From positions 1 to 49,246 of the forward strand of contig CAYUWG010000025.1 of the NCBI GenBank assembly GCA_964448285.1: a stretch of DNA of 49,246 nt, read 5' to 3'. Positions 1-6,931 of the stretch are shown here, one piece after another; positions within the stretch are counted from its first letter, which is position 1; every line of letters starts with the position of its first letter. Source of the stretch: CAYUWG01 sp964448285 (GTDB lineage Bacteria; Bacteroidota; Ignavibacteria; SZUA-365). A program made the translations under genes and the position numbers. Below the pieces are notes generated by a model. That model saw nothing but the letters and a program-made list of their open reading frames with translations. It was not told the DNA's origin and did not search any database.

Positions 1-25
1 GCAAATCAGTAAACTACAATCCCGC

Positions 26-706
26 TTACGCATTCATCTGTCTGATAAAGTCTTCGGCTACGTTTTTTGTGAATGGATTTTCCTGATCGGACATGCGCTC
101 CGGGTGCCACTGAACTAAAATGAGATATGACTTCCCTTGCGGCTCTTTCCATTCGAGGCCTTCGATTACTCCGTCGGTGGAACGTGCAGTGATCCGCAAA
201 CGCGGTGCGACCACATCAGCACTTTGGTGGTGAGCGCTGTTCACTTCGCCCGCCGTTCGTCCGATGATTCGTGCGATTTGTGAATCCGGTTCGATGCTGA
301 TGCTATGTCCCCTGTCCTGCCCGCCGAGCTTATGGTGCTCATCGAAACCTGCGGATGGTAAGTCGGTGATGAGCGTCCCTCCGAGCGCGACATTCATGAT
401 CTGCAATCCACGGCAGATGCCAAGGATGGGCAATTCCAGTCGGAGCGCTTTTTCGATGACGGCAAACTCGAGCGCATCGCGTTCTTCGTTGATCGTGCAG
501 ACGTTGCGCTGGTCTTCTTTGCCGTATCTCGCAGGATCGACGTCGGCACCGCCGGGCAAGAGAAGTCCGTTGCACGATTCCAGTTCTGCCAGAGGATCAT
601 CGGCTTCATCGAGCAGTCCGAATCGAATCTCCGGATCGATGCGGAGGAGCCAGTGCGTGTAGTTGAGATATTTCGGAGGAGTCGTTTTCGTCAATGCGAT
701 TCGCAT
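26..706 (-). CDS. Class I glutamine amidotransferase, peptidase C26 (PuuD-like gamma-glutamyl hydrolase)
   Basis: A 226-residue protein of the peptidase C26 family, which hydrolyses gamma-glutamyl amide bonds such as gamma-glutamyl-GABA in putrescine breakdown. The sequence shows the nucleophile elbow GICRG with Cys98, the oxyanion segment LLLPGGADVDP near residues 48-58, and the His-x-Glu part of the triad in WHPE (His201, Glu203). Length fits PuuD-type enzymes (about 230-255). It lies 95 bp downstream of the DUF971 gene on the same strand and could be the last gene of that run or have its own promoter. The substrate is not fixed by the sequence: the family also includes hydrolases acting on other gamma-glutamyl compounds, and no other putrescine gene is visible nearby. 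Family is secure, exact reaction is inferred. Confidence 0.85.
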   Translation of the reverse strand: MRIALTKTTPPKYLNYTHWLLRIDPEIRFGLLDEADDPLAELESCNGLLLPGGADVDPARYGKEDQRNVCTINEERDALEFAVIEKALRLELPILGICRGLQIMNVALGGTLITDLPSAGFDEHHKLGGQDRGHSISIEPDSQIARIIGRTAGEVNSAHHQSADVVAPRLRITARSTDGVIEGLEWKEPQGKSYLILVQWHPERMSDQENPFTKNVAEDFIRQMNA

Positions 707-801
707 GAACGTAATCTTTCGTTTGACTGATGGTAATTTTCTTCGAGCACGTCAGATTCAACTCATAGACGCCGCGAGTGGAACTGCGAAGCAAACAGAA
801 T

Positions 802-1137
802 TCAGGTTGTGCGCCCGATCTTTTCTTTTTCAAGATTCAGGAGATATTCCCACGAGTAAATGCCCGTCGTATGTCCATCGCCCCAATGCAGAGCGATGGC
901 GTAATTACCTACCGGCTGAACGGACTTCAGGTCGTACATGCCGGGCGTCATGACGTTGAGTTGCATCGGCGCATAGTGCACGCCGAGCAATCCCGTCTCT
1001 CCTTTGCACCCGGCGCAGGGGCACTCATCGCGCAAATACTGTAACGCGAAACGCACCACGTGACCGTCGCTCCACGTGAATTTCAGTTCGCGTTCCGGCG
1101 TGAGTGTAATCTCGACCGGCGTGAGCGTCTTATCCAT
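802..1137 (-). CDS. DUF971 (GBBH-like N-terminal) domain protein
   Basis: A small protein of 111 residues consisting of one DUF971 domain, related to the N-terminal domain of gamma-butyrobetaine hydroxylase and to a domain sometimes fused to Mrp/ApbC Fe-S carrier proteins. Visible hallmarks are the PVEITLTPERELKFTWSDG start, a cysteine cluster DECPCAGCKGE (a likely metal site), and the ending IYSWEYL. The ATG at 1137 is chosen because it gives the usual domain start; a reading frame extends further upstream to 1218 but that part overlaps the cupin gene and has no family similarity that I recognise. The start overlaps the end of the cupin gene by 8 bp, which suggests translational coupling. 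Role: possibly Fe-S or metal handling; not proven. Confidence 0.8.
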   Translation of the reverse strand: MDKTLTPVEITLTPERELKFTWSDGHVVRFALQYLRDECPCAGCKGETGLLGVHYAPMQLNVMTPGMYDLKSVQPVGNYAIALHWGDGHTTGIYSWEYLLNLEKEKIGRTT

Positions 1138-1414
1138 GCGGCTTCGTTGCATCCAGGCATACGACGGGCATTTCGCCGAGCACCTCGGCTGAGTGCACGA
1201 TGTTCGCTGAGATGACAAAGCGCTCTCCCGGAGTCAGGTCATGATCGATGCCGTCCATCGTAATTCTGAGCGAACCGCTGAGAACGATATGCATCGTTTC
1301 ATGATCGTGTGAATGCGGAGGGAAGTACATGCCGCCGGGGTAGCTGTAAACGTAGATGTTGTATCCCTCATTTCTTAGTTCGTGCTTCAGTCGAGTGATT
1401 TGGTCAGAGTTCAT
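1130..1414 (-). CDS. Small single-domain cupin protein
   Basis: A 94-residue cupin_2 fold protein. The first cupin motif is visible as PPHSHDHETMHIVLSG (His-x-His and a downstream Glu and His that usually bind a metal ion), and the second as ERFVISANIVHSAEV. Small cupins of this kind may be enzymes, sensors or storage-type domains, and the ligand cannot be told from sequence. It sits one base after the panB stop codon and overlaps the DUF971 gene, so it is almost certainly co-transcribed with both. No signal peptide is seen, so it should be cytoplasmic. Confidence 0.8.
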   Translation of the reverse strand: MNSDQITRLKHELRNEGYNIYVYSYPGGMYFPPHSHDHETMHIVLSGSLRITMDGIDHDLTPGERFVISANIVHSAEVLGEMPVVCLDATKPHG

Positions 1415-2236
1415 TCAATAGCTCTCCGATTCGTTTGGAAATTCACCGTTCTTGACATCCTTGACGTATTGCGAAACGGACCGCGCGATTTCTTCCGCAA
1501 GGGAGGCATACCTCCTGACGAAACGCGGGCGGAAGTCCTCGAACAACCCGAGCATATCATGCGTGACGAGAATCTGTCCGCTCATGTGCGGGCCGGCTCC
1601 AATGCCGATGGTCGGGATGGCCAGCGTCTCCGTAATCCGTTTTCCAAGCGCCGCGGGAATTTTTTCCAGCACGACGGCAAACGCTCCCGCTTCCTGAAGA
1701 ACGAGCGCGTCTTCGATCAGCTCCTGCGCTTCCTGTTCGTCGGTTCCACGAGGCCGGTATCCGCCGTACTTGTGAATCGATTGCGGCATCAGGCCGATGT
1801 GCCCCATGATCGGAATACCTTCGCCCGCGATTTTCTCCACCGTCCTTGCGATGCGCTTTCCTCCCTCGACCTTCACGCCTCCTGCAGCGGCTTCCTTCAT
1901 GACGCGTCCCGCGTTGCGGAAGGCCTCTTCGGTCGTCACCTGATAGCTCATGAACGGCAAATCGGTAACGACCATCGCGCGCTTCGTAATGCTCGTCACG
2001 GCTTTCGTATGATAGATCATCTCATCGAGCGTGACGGGGAGCGTCGTTTCGTTTCCCTGAAACACGTTGCTGAGCGAATCACCGACGAGAACGATATCGA
2101 TGCCGTTATCGTCCAGCAGTCGCGCAAGGAGAAAGTCGTAAGCGGTAAGGCAAGCGATCTTCTCCTTGTTGTCGTGCATCTCCTGCAGCCTGCGGGTTGT
2201 CACGCGTTTGGCGGGTGCGTTTCCGGTGATACTCAT
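1415..2236 (-). CDS. panB: 3-methyl-2-oxobutanoate hydroxymethyltransferase (ketopantoate hydroxymethyltransferase)
   Basis: PanB makes ketopantoate from 2-oxoisovalerate and methylene-tetrahydrofolate, the first committed step to pantothenate and coenzyme A. The 273-residue protein shows the TIM-barrel family motifs: KIACLTAYDFLLARLLDD near the N-terminus, VLVGDSLSNV with the metal-binding Asp, VVTDLPFMSY, VKVEGG, MGHIGLMPQS, and IPTIGIGAGP near the C-terminus. The ATG at 2236 overlaps the stop of the upstream LipM/LplA-like gene as ATGA; a longer frame to 2305 runs back into that gene and is rejected. No panC or panD is adjacent. A ketopantoate-reductase family gene exists some 34 kb away (36522), but its setting points to another role. 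Confidence 0.95.
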   Translation of the reverse strand: MSITGNAPAKRVTTRRLQEMHDNKEKIACLTAYDFLLARLLDDNGIDIVLVGDSLSNVFQGNETTLPVTLDEMIYHTKAVTSITKRAMVVTDLPFMSYQVTTEEAFRNAGRVMKEAAAGGVKVEGGKRIARTVEKIAGEGIPIMGHIGLMPQSIHKYGGYRPRGTDEQEAQELIEDALVLQEAGAFAVVLEKIPAALGKRITETLAIPTIGIGAGPHMSGQILVTHDMLGLFEDFRPRFVRRYASLAEEIARSVSQYVKDVKNGEFPNESESY

Positions 2237-3003
2237 GTCGTTTCCACTTCCCTTTCCCGTTCGCTGAAAGTTTCTCCATGCGCCACTTCGAAATGCACTC
2301 CCCACGCTTGCTCGAAGCCGTCTCTGATCGCCGCGGCACAGTCATCGAAAGAAACTTCACGCTGAAGTATTTCGCCAAGCGTGATCGTGCGTTCGGTCAG
2401 GTCCGTGCGAATCGCCGCTCGCGCTTCGTCGTCCACGTCGAGGTAGCTTGCGAGACGGAGATGTGCATCGCCAAGAAGAAGCGAACCGTGTTGCAGAACG
2501 GTTTGACCGATCCGTCGCTGAGCGCTTCCCACAAGTTTTTTCCCGCCGTATTCGATTTCATAACGCGCCGAACTACTGAAGCATGGAATGCCGCCCGGCG
2601 CCTGGTAGAGCTTCGGAAAATCGGGCGTCGATTTCGCGACGGAGATTTCGGGAACGAGGAATCGCAGGCCTGCTGCAAGCGCTTCGCTGATGTCGCGATA
2701 CACTTCCATTACGCCTCTTTCTTCCGCCGGCATAACGACGCTGTAGGTGAGTTCTTCCGCATGGAGAATCGCCCTCCCTCCCGTGGGTCGATGCACGACG
2801 TCGATTCCATCGAGAGCGCAGCGACGAAGATCGATTTCATCCTGTGACTGGTGTTTGCCGAGCGATATGCACCACGGCGTCCATCGATAGATGCGAAGAA
2901 TCGGTTCTTCACGTCCGGCATCGACGGCGCGTGCAAGCGCAAGGTCCGTCTCCATATTCCATGCACCAGAATGGGCGCCGCTGTTCCAGTAACGAAAGGT
3001 CAA
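2233..3003 (-). CDS. LipM/LplA-family octanoyltransferase or lipoate-protein ligase
   Basis: A 256-residue member of the biotin/lipoate protein ligase fold (BPL_LplA_LipB). It attaches octanoate or lipoate to lipoyl domains such as GcvH and 2-oxoacid dehydrogenase E2. Key features: VVHRPTGGRAILH (residues 69-81), the family's RRxTGGxxxxH signature, and GKKLVGSAQRR with the catalytic-type lysine at 155/156. The segment GGIPCFSSSARYEI puts Cys141 where LipM-type octanoyltransferases have their acyl-thioester cysteine, so a LipM-like activity is favoured over a true lipoate ligase. The start overlaps the end of the upstream pgeF-like gene (ATGA) and its own end overlaps panB (ATGA). LipM versus LplA would need a tree or an assay. 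Confidence 0.85.
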   Translation of the reverse strand: MTFRYWNSGAHSGAWNMETDLALARAVDAGREEPILRIYRWTPWCISLGKHQSQDEIDLRRCALDGIDVVHRPTGGRAILHAEELTYSVVMPAEERGVMEVYRDISEALAAGLRFLVPEISVAKSTPDFPKLYQAPGGIPCFSSSARYEIEYGGKKLVGSAQRRIGQTVLQHGSLLLGDAHLRLASYLDVDDEARAAIRTDLTERTITLGEILQREVSFDDCAAAIRDGFEQAWGVHFEVAHGETFSEREREVETT

Positions 3004-3743
3004 ACGGCTTTCCTTTCATTGAGATAAATCAGCGCCAGCATCCTTCCCGCTTTCTGTCCGTCGCGCCGGTGTGAATGGAACACGGAATTGTGAATCGTGC
3101 ACAGGTCATCGATCTCGATGTTTTCGGTTCTCAAACCGGCTTCGAGCAACTGCGTCCGGTTCAACTCTTGCAAGTCCACCATCGCTTTCCCATTGTGCCT
3201 TTCGATCGATTGACCGTTCAACGCTTCGACAACTTCTTCACCGACTTCATAGCAGCACTTCTTTGCCGCAGGGCCGATGTATGCAAAGAGGTACTCCGTC
3301 TCGATCCCGTATTCTTCCACGAGATGACGAACGGTCTTCTCTGTGATGCGTGACGCAGTGCCTCTCCACCCTGCGTGTATCGCCGCAATCGTATGCTCGG
3401 CGGGCGCATAGAGGAGAATCGGCGCGCAGTCTGCGGACCGCACAGTAAGCGCGAGACGATTGGATTGCGTGACGATTGCATCCGTCGCCGGATAGATTCC
3501 CGATTCTGTCGCTTCCGCGATGCGGTCTCCATGGACTTGATCCATGAAGGCAATCTCGTCGGGAGAGAGTTCAAGCACGTCGAGAAATGCAGCTAAGTGC
3601 TCTTCATATCGTGGATTCCCGTCACTACTGGAAGAGCCGTCGTTGAAGCCTTGCGGCGAGCCTGAGACTCCTTCACGCGTGCTCATGGAAAACACGACGT
3701 CGGGGAATTGAGAGAAAAGCAGGCTTCGAAGGCGCGGAAACAT
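3000..3743 (-). CDS. pgeF: PgeF/YfiH (LACC1-like) multicopper-oxidase-fold protein
   Basis: A 247-residue protein of the YfiH / polyphenol oxidase / DUF152 family. Members include the peptidoglycan-editing factor PgeF and relatives of human LACC1, with purine-nucleoside phosphorylase and adenosine deaminase activity reported for the family. Zinc-site motifs are visible: DQVHGDRI (His), RSADCAPILLY (Cys) and IHAGWRGTA (His). The C-terminus has the usual FHSHRRDG segment. Length is normal. It is separated from the upstream PLP-enzyme gene by only 2 bp and overlaps the downstream gene by 4 bp, so it is mid-operon. Which of the family's reported activities it has is not decidable here. Confidence 0.9.
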   Translation of the reverse strand: MFPRLRSLLFSQFPDVVFSMSTREGVSGSPQGFNDGSSSSDGNPRYEEHLAAFLDVLELSPDEIAFMDQVHGDRIAEATESGIYPATDAIVTQSNRLALTVRSADCAPILLYAPAEHTIAAIHAGWRGTASRITEKTVRHLVEEYGIETEYLFAYIGPAAKKCCYEVGEEVVEALNGQSIERHNGKAMVDLQELNRTQLLEAGLRTENIEIDDLCTIHNSVFHSHRRDGQKAGRMLALIYLNERKAV

Positions 3744-3745
3744 CG

Positions 3746-5086
3746 TTATTGACGCGACACGGGGACGGACATGCGCCGCACCGAGGGTTCGATGTTCGCA
3801 AATGCCTCGTCCAAATCTTTGATGATATCGTCGGGATTTTCCAGACCGATGGACATGCGAATGCCGCCCGGGTCCATTCCTCTTTGTACTTGCTCCTCGA
3901 CGGGTATCGCCGAGTGGGTCATCGAGCCGGGATGCTCGACAAGCGTGCGCGAATGTCCAAGGCTCACGGCAAGTGTTATCGTGTATGCATGATCTGCGAG
4001 ACGGTTCATGAGACGCTCACCCAAATCTCTCGACCGTTGTGGCGTCGGCGCGTCGAGCGAAAAGTACAGCATCGTGCCGGGCGCGAAGTGCCCGTCGAAG
4101 TCTCGCATCTGTCGTTGCGCGAGTTCATGCTGGGGGAAACCGGGAAGACCCGGATAATGAACCTCCTTCACCATCGGGTGCGCGTCGAGATATTGCGCGA
4201 CTTTCATCGCTGTTTCGCTTTGCCTTCTCACGCGAAGGGAAAGAGTCGGCAATCCATAGACGAGTATCGGCCAGGCGCTCTTTGTCGAAAGCACGGCGCC
4301 GAAGTCCTTGCGATAAAGGAGCAGCGCATTGCGGAAGGCGAGCGGACCGATGACGACTCCTCCCATGTCGGTGCCGAAACCGCCGACTCCCTTCGTCAGA
4401 GAATGAATGACGAAATCCGCACCGTGTTCGAGAGGACGCTGGCAGAAAGGCGTCGCGAAGGTATTATCTACGACGATATAAATGCGATCTTCCGGATGCC
4501 GATGCGCGTTGTGTTGCGCGACGACATTCGCAACGGCACGAATGTCGATCAACTCCATCGTCGGATTGACGGGGGATTCGAAATAGATCACGCGGGTCTT
4601 CGGCGTGATTGCATTGCTAAGAACGACGTGGTCGTTCAAGTCAAGAAGCTGGACGCTGATTCCGTAGCGGGGATACCAGTTCGTGAGCAAGGAATACGTA
4701 CAGCCATACATGATGCGATGCGCGATGATATCGTCGCCCGTTTTCGTCAGGACGCCGAGCGCTCCGGAAATCGCCCCCATTCCGGAAGCGAACGTGAGCG
4801 CCGTTTCTCCGCCTTCGGCAAAGGCGAGATTCTCTTCGAGAATATCCTTATTCGGCTCCCCGAGCCGGTCGTAAATCCAGATGGGTTGTCGATCTTCATT
4901 GTCACCCGTCTCGTTTGCAAACTCTGAAAATCCTTGAGCGCCACGCTGCGCCGAATCGAGCCGGTAGGTCGTCGAGGAAGAAAGCGGTGGAATGACGTGA
5001 TGGTCGTAGTCCCATTTTTCAGTATGGCTGCGACCGTAAATCAGTCGGGTTTCTTTGGAATACTTCGGGTTGTAAAGCTCGTCCAT
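3746..5086 (-). CDS. PLP-dependent Cys/Met metabolism enzyme (cystathionine/methionine gamma-lyase or gamma-synthase type)
   Basis: A 446-residue fold-type I PLP enzyme of the Cys/Met metabolism family, acting by beta/gamma elimination or replacement on cystathionine, methionine or O-acyl-homoserine. Seen motifs: ALTFASGMGAISGAL (cofactor-binding start), VVDNTFATPFCQRPLEHGAD (Asp pairing with the pyridine nitrogen), and SLTKGVGGFGTDMGG with the Schiff-base lysine (residue 232 from this start). The C-terminal half carries VSLGHSRTLVEHPGSMTHS and GGIRMSIGLENPDD, both typical. The ATG at 5086 is preferred to the in-frame start 34 codons upstream because an AGGAG ribosome site lies just ahead of it and the family normally begins here. 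It is longer than the usual 380-400 residues. It probably heads the minus-strand operon. Confidence 0.88.
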   Translation of the reverse strand: MDELYNPKYSKETRLIYGRSHTEKWDYDHHVIPPLSSSTTYRLDSAQRGAQGFSEFANETGDNEDRQPIWIYDRLGEPNKDILEENLAFAEGGETALTFASGMGAISGALGVLTKTGDDIIAHRIMYGCTYSLLTNWYPRYGISVQLLDLNDHVVLSNAITPKTRVIYFESPVNPTMELIDIRAVANVVAQHNAHRHPEDRIYIVVDNTFATPFCQRPLEHGADFVIHSLTKGVGGFGTDMGGVVIGPLAFRNALLLYRKDFGAVLSTKSAWPILVYGLPTLSLRVRRQSETAMKVAQYLDAHPMVKEVHYPGLPGFPQHELAQRQMRDFDGHFAPGTMLYFSLDAPTPQRSRDLGERLMNRLADHAYTITLAVSLGHSRTLVEHPGSMTHSAIPVEEQVQRGMDPGGIRMSIGLENPDDIIKDLDEAFANIEPSVRRMSVPVSRQ

Positions 5087-5253
5087 GATCGTCTCCTGCG
5101 GCTGTGGAATCCTGTAATCGTCGATTATCGGTGCCTCCACACGCCGATTGACTGAAATCAAAATACCCACGCATGGAGGCAAAAACAATGATGTTTAGCG
5201 ATGCATCTGTGGATGAATCGAAATCCGTATCTTGCACGTCCCTGTTTGACTAA

Positions 5254-6771
5254 ATGAATACACTGCATATGGTTGATGTCTATATCGAAAACTTAAAATC
5301 ACACGTGGGAAAAGAGGTCACGCTCAAAGGCTGGCTCTACAACAGCCGCTCCAGCGGGAAAATCCAGTTCCTTATCATCCGCGACGGGACGGGATTGTGC
5401 CAGTGCGTGGTAACCGCCGACAAAGTCTCCTCCGAAATGTTCGAAGCTGCTAAGTCGCTGACGCAGGAATCCTCGTTCATCATTACAGGAACCATCCGAG
5501 AGGAGAGCCGCGCTATCGGCGGATACGAGATGGATGTAACCGACCTGCACATTGTCTCGCTTGCCGAGGAGTACCCAATCACATTGAAAGAGCACGGCGT
5601 GGAATTCCTCGCTGACCGCAGGCATTTGTGGATTCGCTCGCGCAGGCAGATGGCTATTCTTCGTGTGCGCCATACGATCATCAGCGCGATAAGGAATTTC
5701 TTCGATGAGCGGGGATTCGTTCTCTTCGACGCACCGATCCTTACGCCGAATGCCGTTGAAGGAACGAGCACGCTGTTCGAAACGGAATACTTCGACCTTG
5801 GGAAAGCCTATCTCACACAATCAGGCCAACTCTATGGCGAAGCCGGCGCAATGGCTCTCGGGAAGATCTACGTATTCGGTCCGACCTTCCGAGCGGAAAA
5901 ATCCAAGACCCGAAGGCATCTGACGGAGTTCTGGATGGTGGAACCGGAGATGGCCTGGTATGACCTCGAGGATAACATGCAGCTTGTCGAGGAGTTCATT
6001 TCCGCTATCGTGCAACGCGTGCTTGCCGAACGGCGACGGGAATTGGAGGAGCTTGGCCGGGATACGTCCGTGCTTGAACGAATCACGCCTCCCTTCCCGC
6101 GACTCTCGTATGATGAGGCAATCGACCTGCTGAAAAGTGAGAAGACGATGCAGATGATCGATGCGAAAATGGAAGCTTTGGCCGTCGAGCAGGATTCGCT
6201 GAAAGAGGAGCTTGCGTCGAACAAGAAAAAGTACGGGAGCGTCAAAGCACACGAGCAGCGGAAACTCGATTCGCGTGAAATCGCAATCAACGCGAGGCTT
6301 GCTGAGATAGATGACGATCTTGAGAACATGCCGAAATGGAAGGAGTCGGCGAAGAACTTCGAACCGGGTGGCGACCTCGGCGGCAGCGACGAAACGCTCC
6401 TGACCTGGCATTTCACGAAGCCGCTGATCGTGCACCGATACCCTGCAGCCGTCAAAGCCTTCTATATGAAACGCGATCCCAATGCCCCTGACAAAGCGCT
6501 CGCGATGGACGTGCTCGCACCCGAAGGGTACGGTGAGATCGTCGGGGGAAGCCAGCGCGAGGACAACCTCGCCTTTCTCCTTGAGCGCATCGAAGAGCAT
6601 GGCCTTCCCCAGGAAGTCTTCGAATGGTTCCTCGACCTCAGACGCTATGGAAGCGTTCCGCACTCGGGTTTTGGTCTTGGAGTCGAGCGAACCGTTGCAT
6701 GGATCTGCAGCCTTGACCACGTGCGCGAGACCATCCCTTTCCCACGGATGATTTATCGAAAGACACCGTAA
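5254..6771 (+). CDS. asnS: Asparaginyl-tRNA synthetase with a coiled-coil insertion
   Basis: A class IIb aminoacyl-tRNA synthetase that charges tRNA-Asn. The N-terminal anticodon-binding OB fold is visible (VTLKGWLYNSRSSGKIQFLIIRD region). Class II motif 2 (FRAEKSKTRRHLTEFWMVEPE region) and motif 3 (GFGLGVERTVAWI) are intact, and the KSKTRRHLTEFWM form points to AsnRS rather than AspRS. At 505 residues it is longer than the common 430-466. The surplus is a charged, heptad-like stretch at about residues 295-370, rich in Glu, Lys and Leu, placed between motifs 2 and 3. Two starts are possible (5254 and 5269); neither has a strong ribosome site. It is divergent from the upstream PLP-enzyme gene across a gap of about 170 bp. 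Confidence 0.95.
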   Translation: MNTLHMVDVYIENLKSHVGKEVTLKGWLYNSRSSGKIQFLIIRDGTGLCQCVVTADKVSSEMFEAAKSLTQESSFIITGTIREESRAIGGYEMDVTDLHIVSLAEEYPITLKEHGVEFLADRRHLWIRSRRQMAILRVRHTIISAIRNFFDERGFVLFDAPILTPNAVEGTSTLFETEYFDLGKAYLTQSGQLYGEAGAMALGKIYVFGPTFRAEKSKTRRHLTEFWMVEPEMAWYDLEDNMQLVEEFISAIVQRVLAERRRELEELGRDTSVLERITPPFPRLSYDEAIDLLKSEKTMQMIDAKMEALAVEQDSLKEELASNKKKYGSVKAHEQRKLDSREIAINARLAEIDDDLENMPKWKESAKNFEPGGDLGGSDETLLTWHFTKPLIVHRYPAAVKAFYMKRDPNAPDKALAMDVLAPEGYGEIVGGSQREDNLAFLLERIEEHGLPQEVFEWFLDLRRYGSVPHSGFGLGVERTVAWICSLDHVRETIPFPRMIYRKTP

Positions 6772-6931
6772 CCTCATCCGATTCGATGCGTGGAAGTTTC
6801 GCGGCTCACGTCAAGCCGACGTTTTCTCCCGAAACCTGACATACCTCCTGAAAGACCTTTTCCGATTTTTCTTACCTTTCTGCCTATCGAAAACACCCTC
6901 ACACTCGCTTAACCATTCTCAGGATTTCACA

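Noticed and set aside
3749..4927. A 392-residue plus-strand frame opposite the PLP enzyme
   Set aside because: The minus-strand product has full PLP-enzyme motifs; this frame has none and is Arg-rich.
5087..5253. Possible methionine-related riboswitch ahead of the PLP enzyme
   Set aside because: I could find no SAM-riboswitch core or terminator hairpin in the 167-bp leader.
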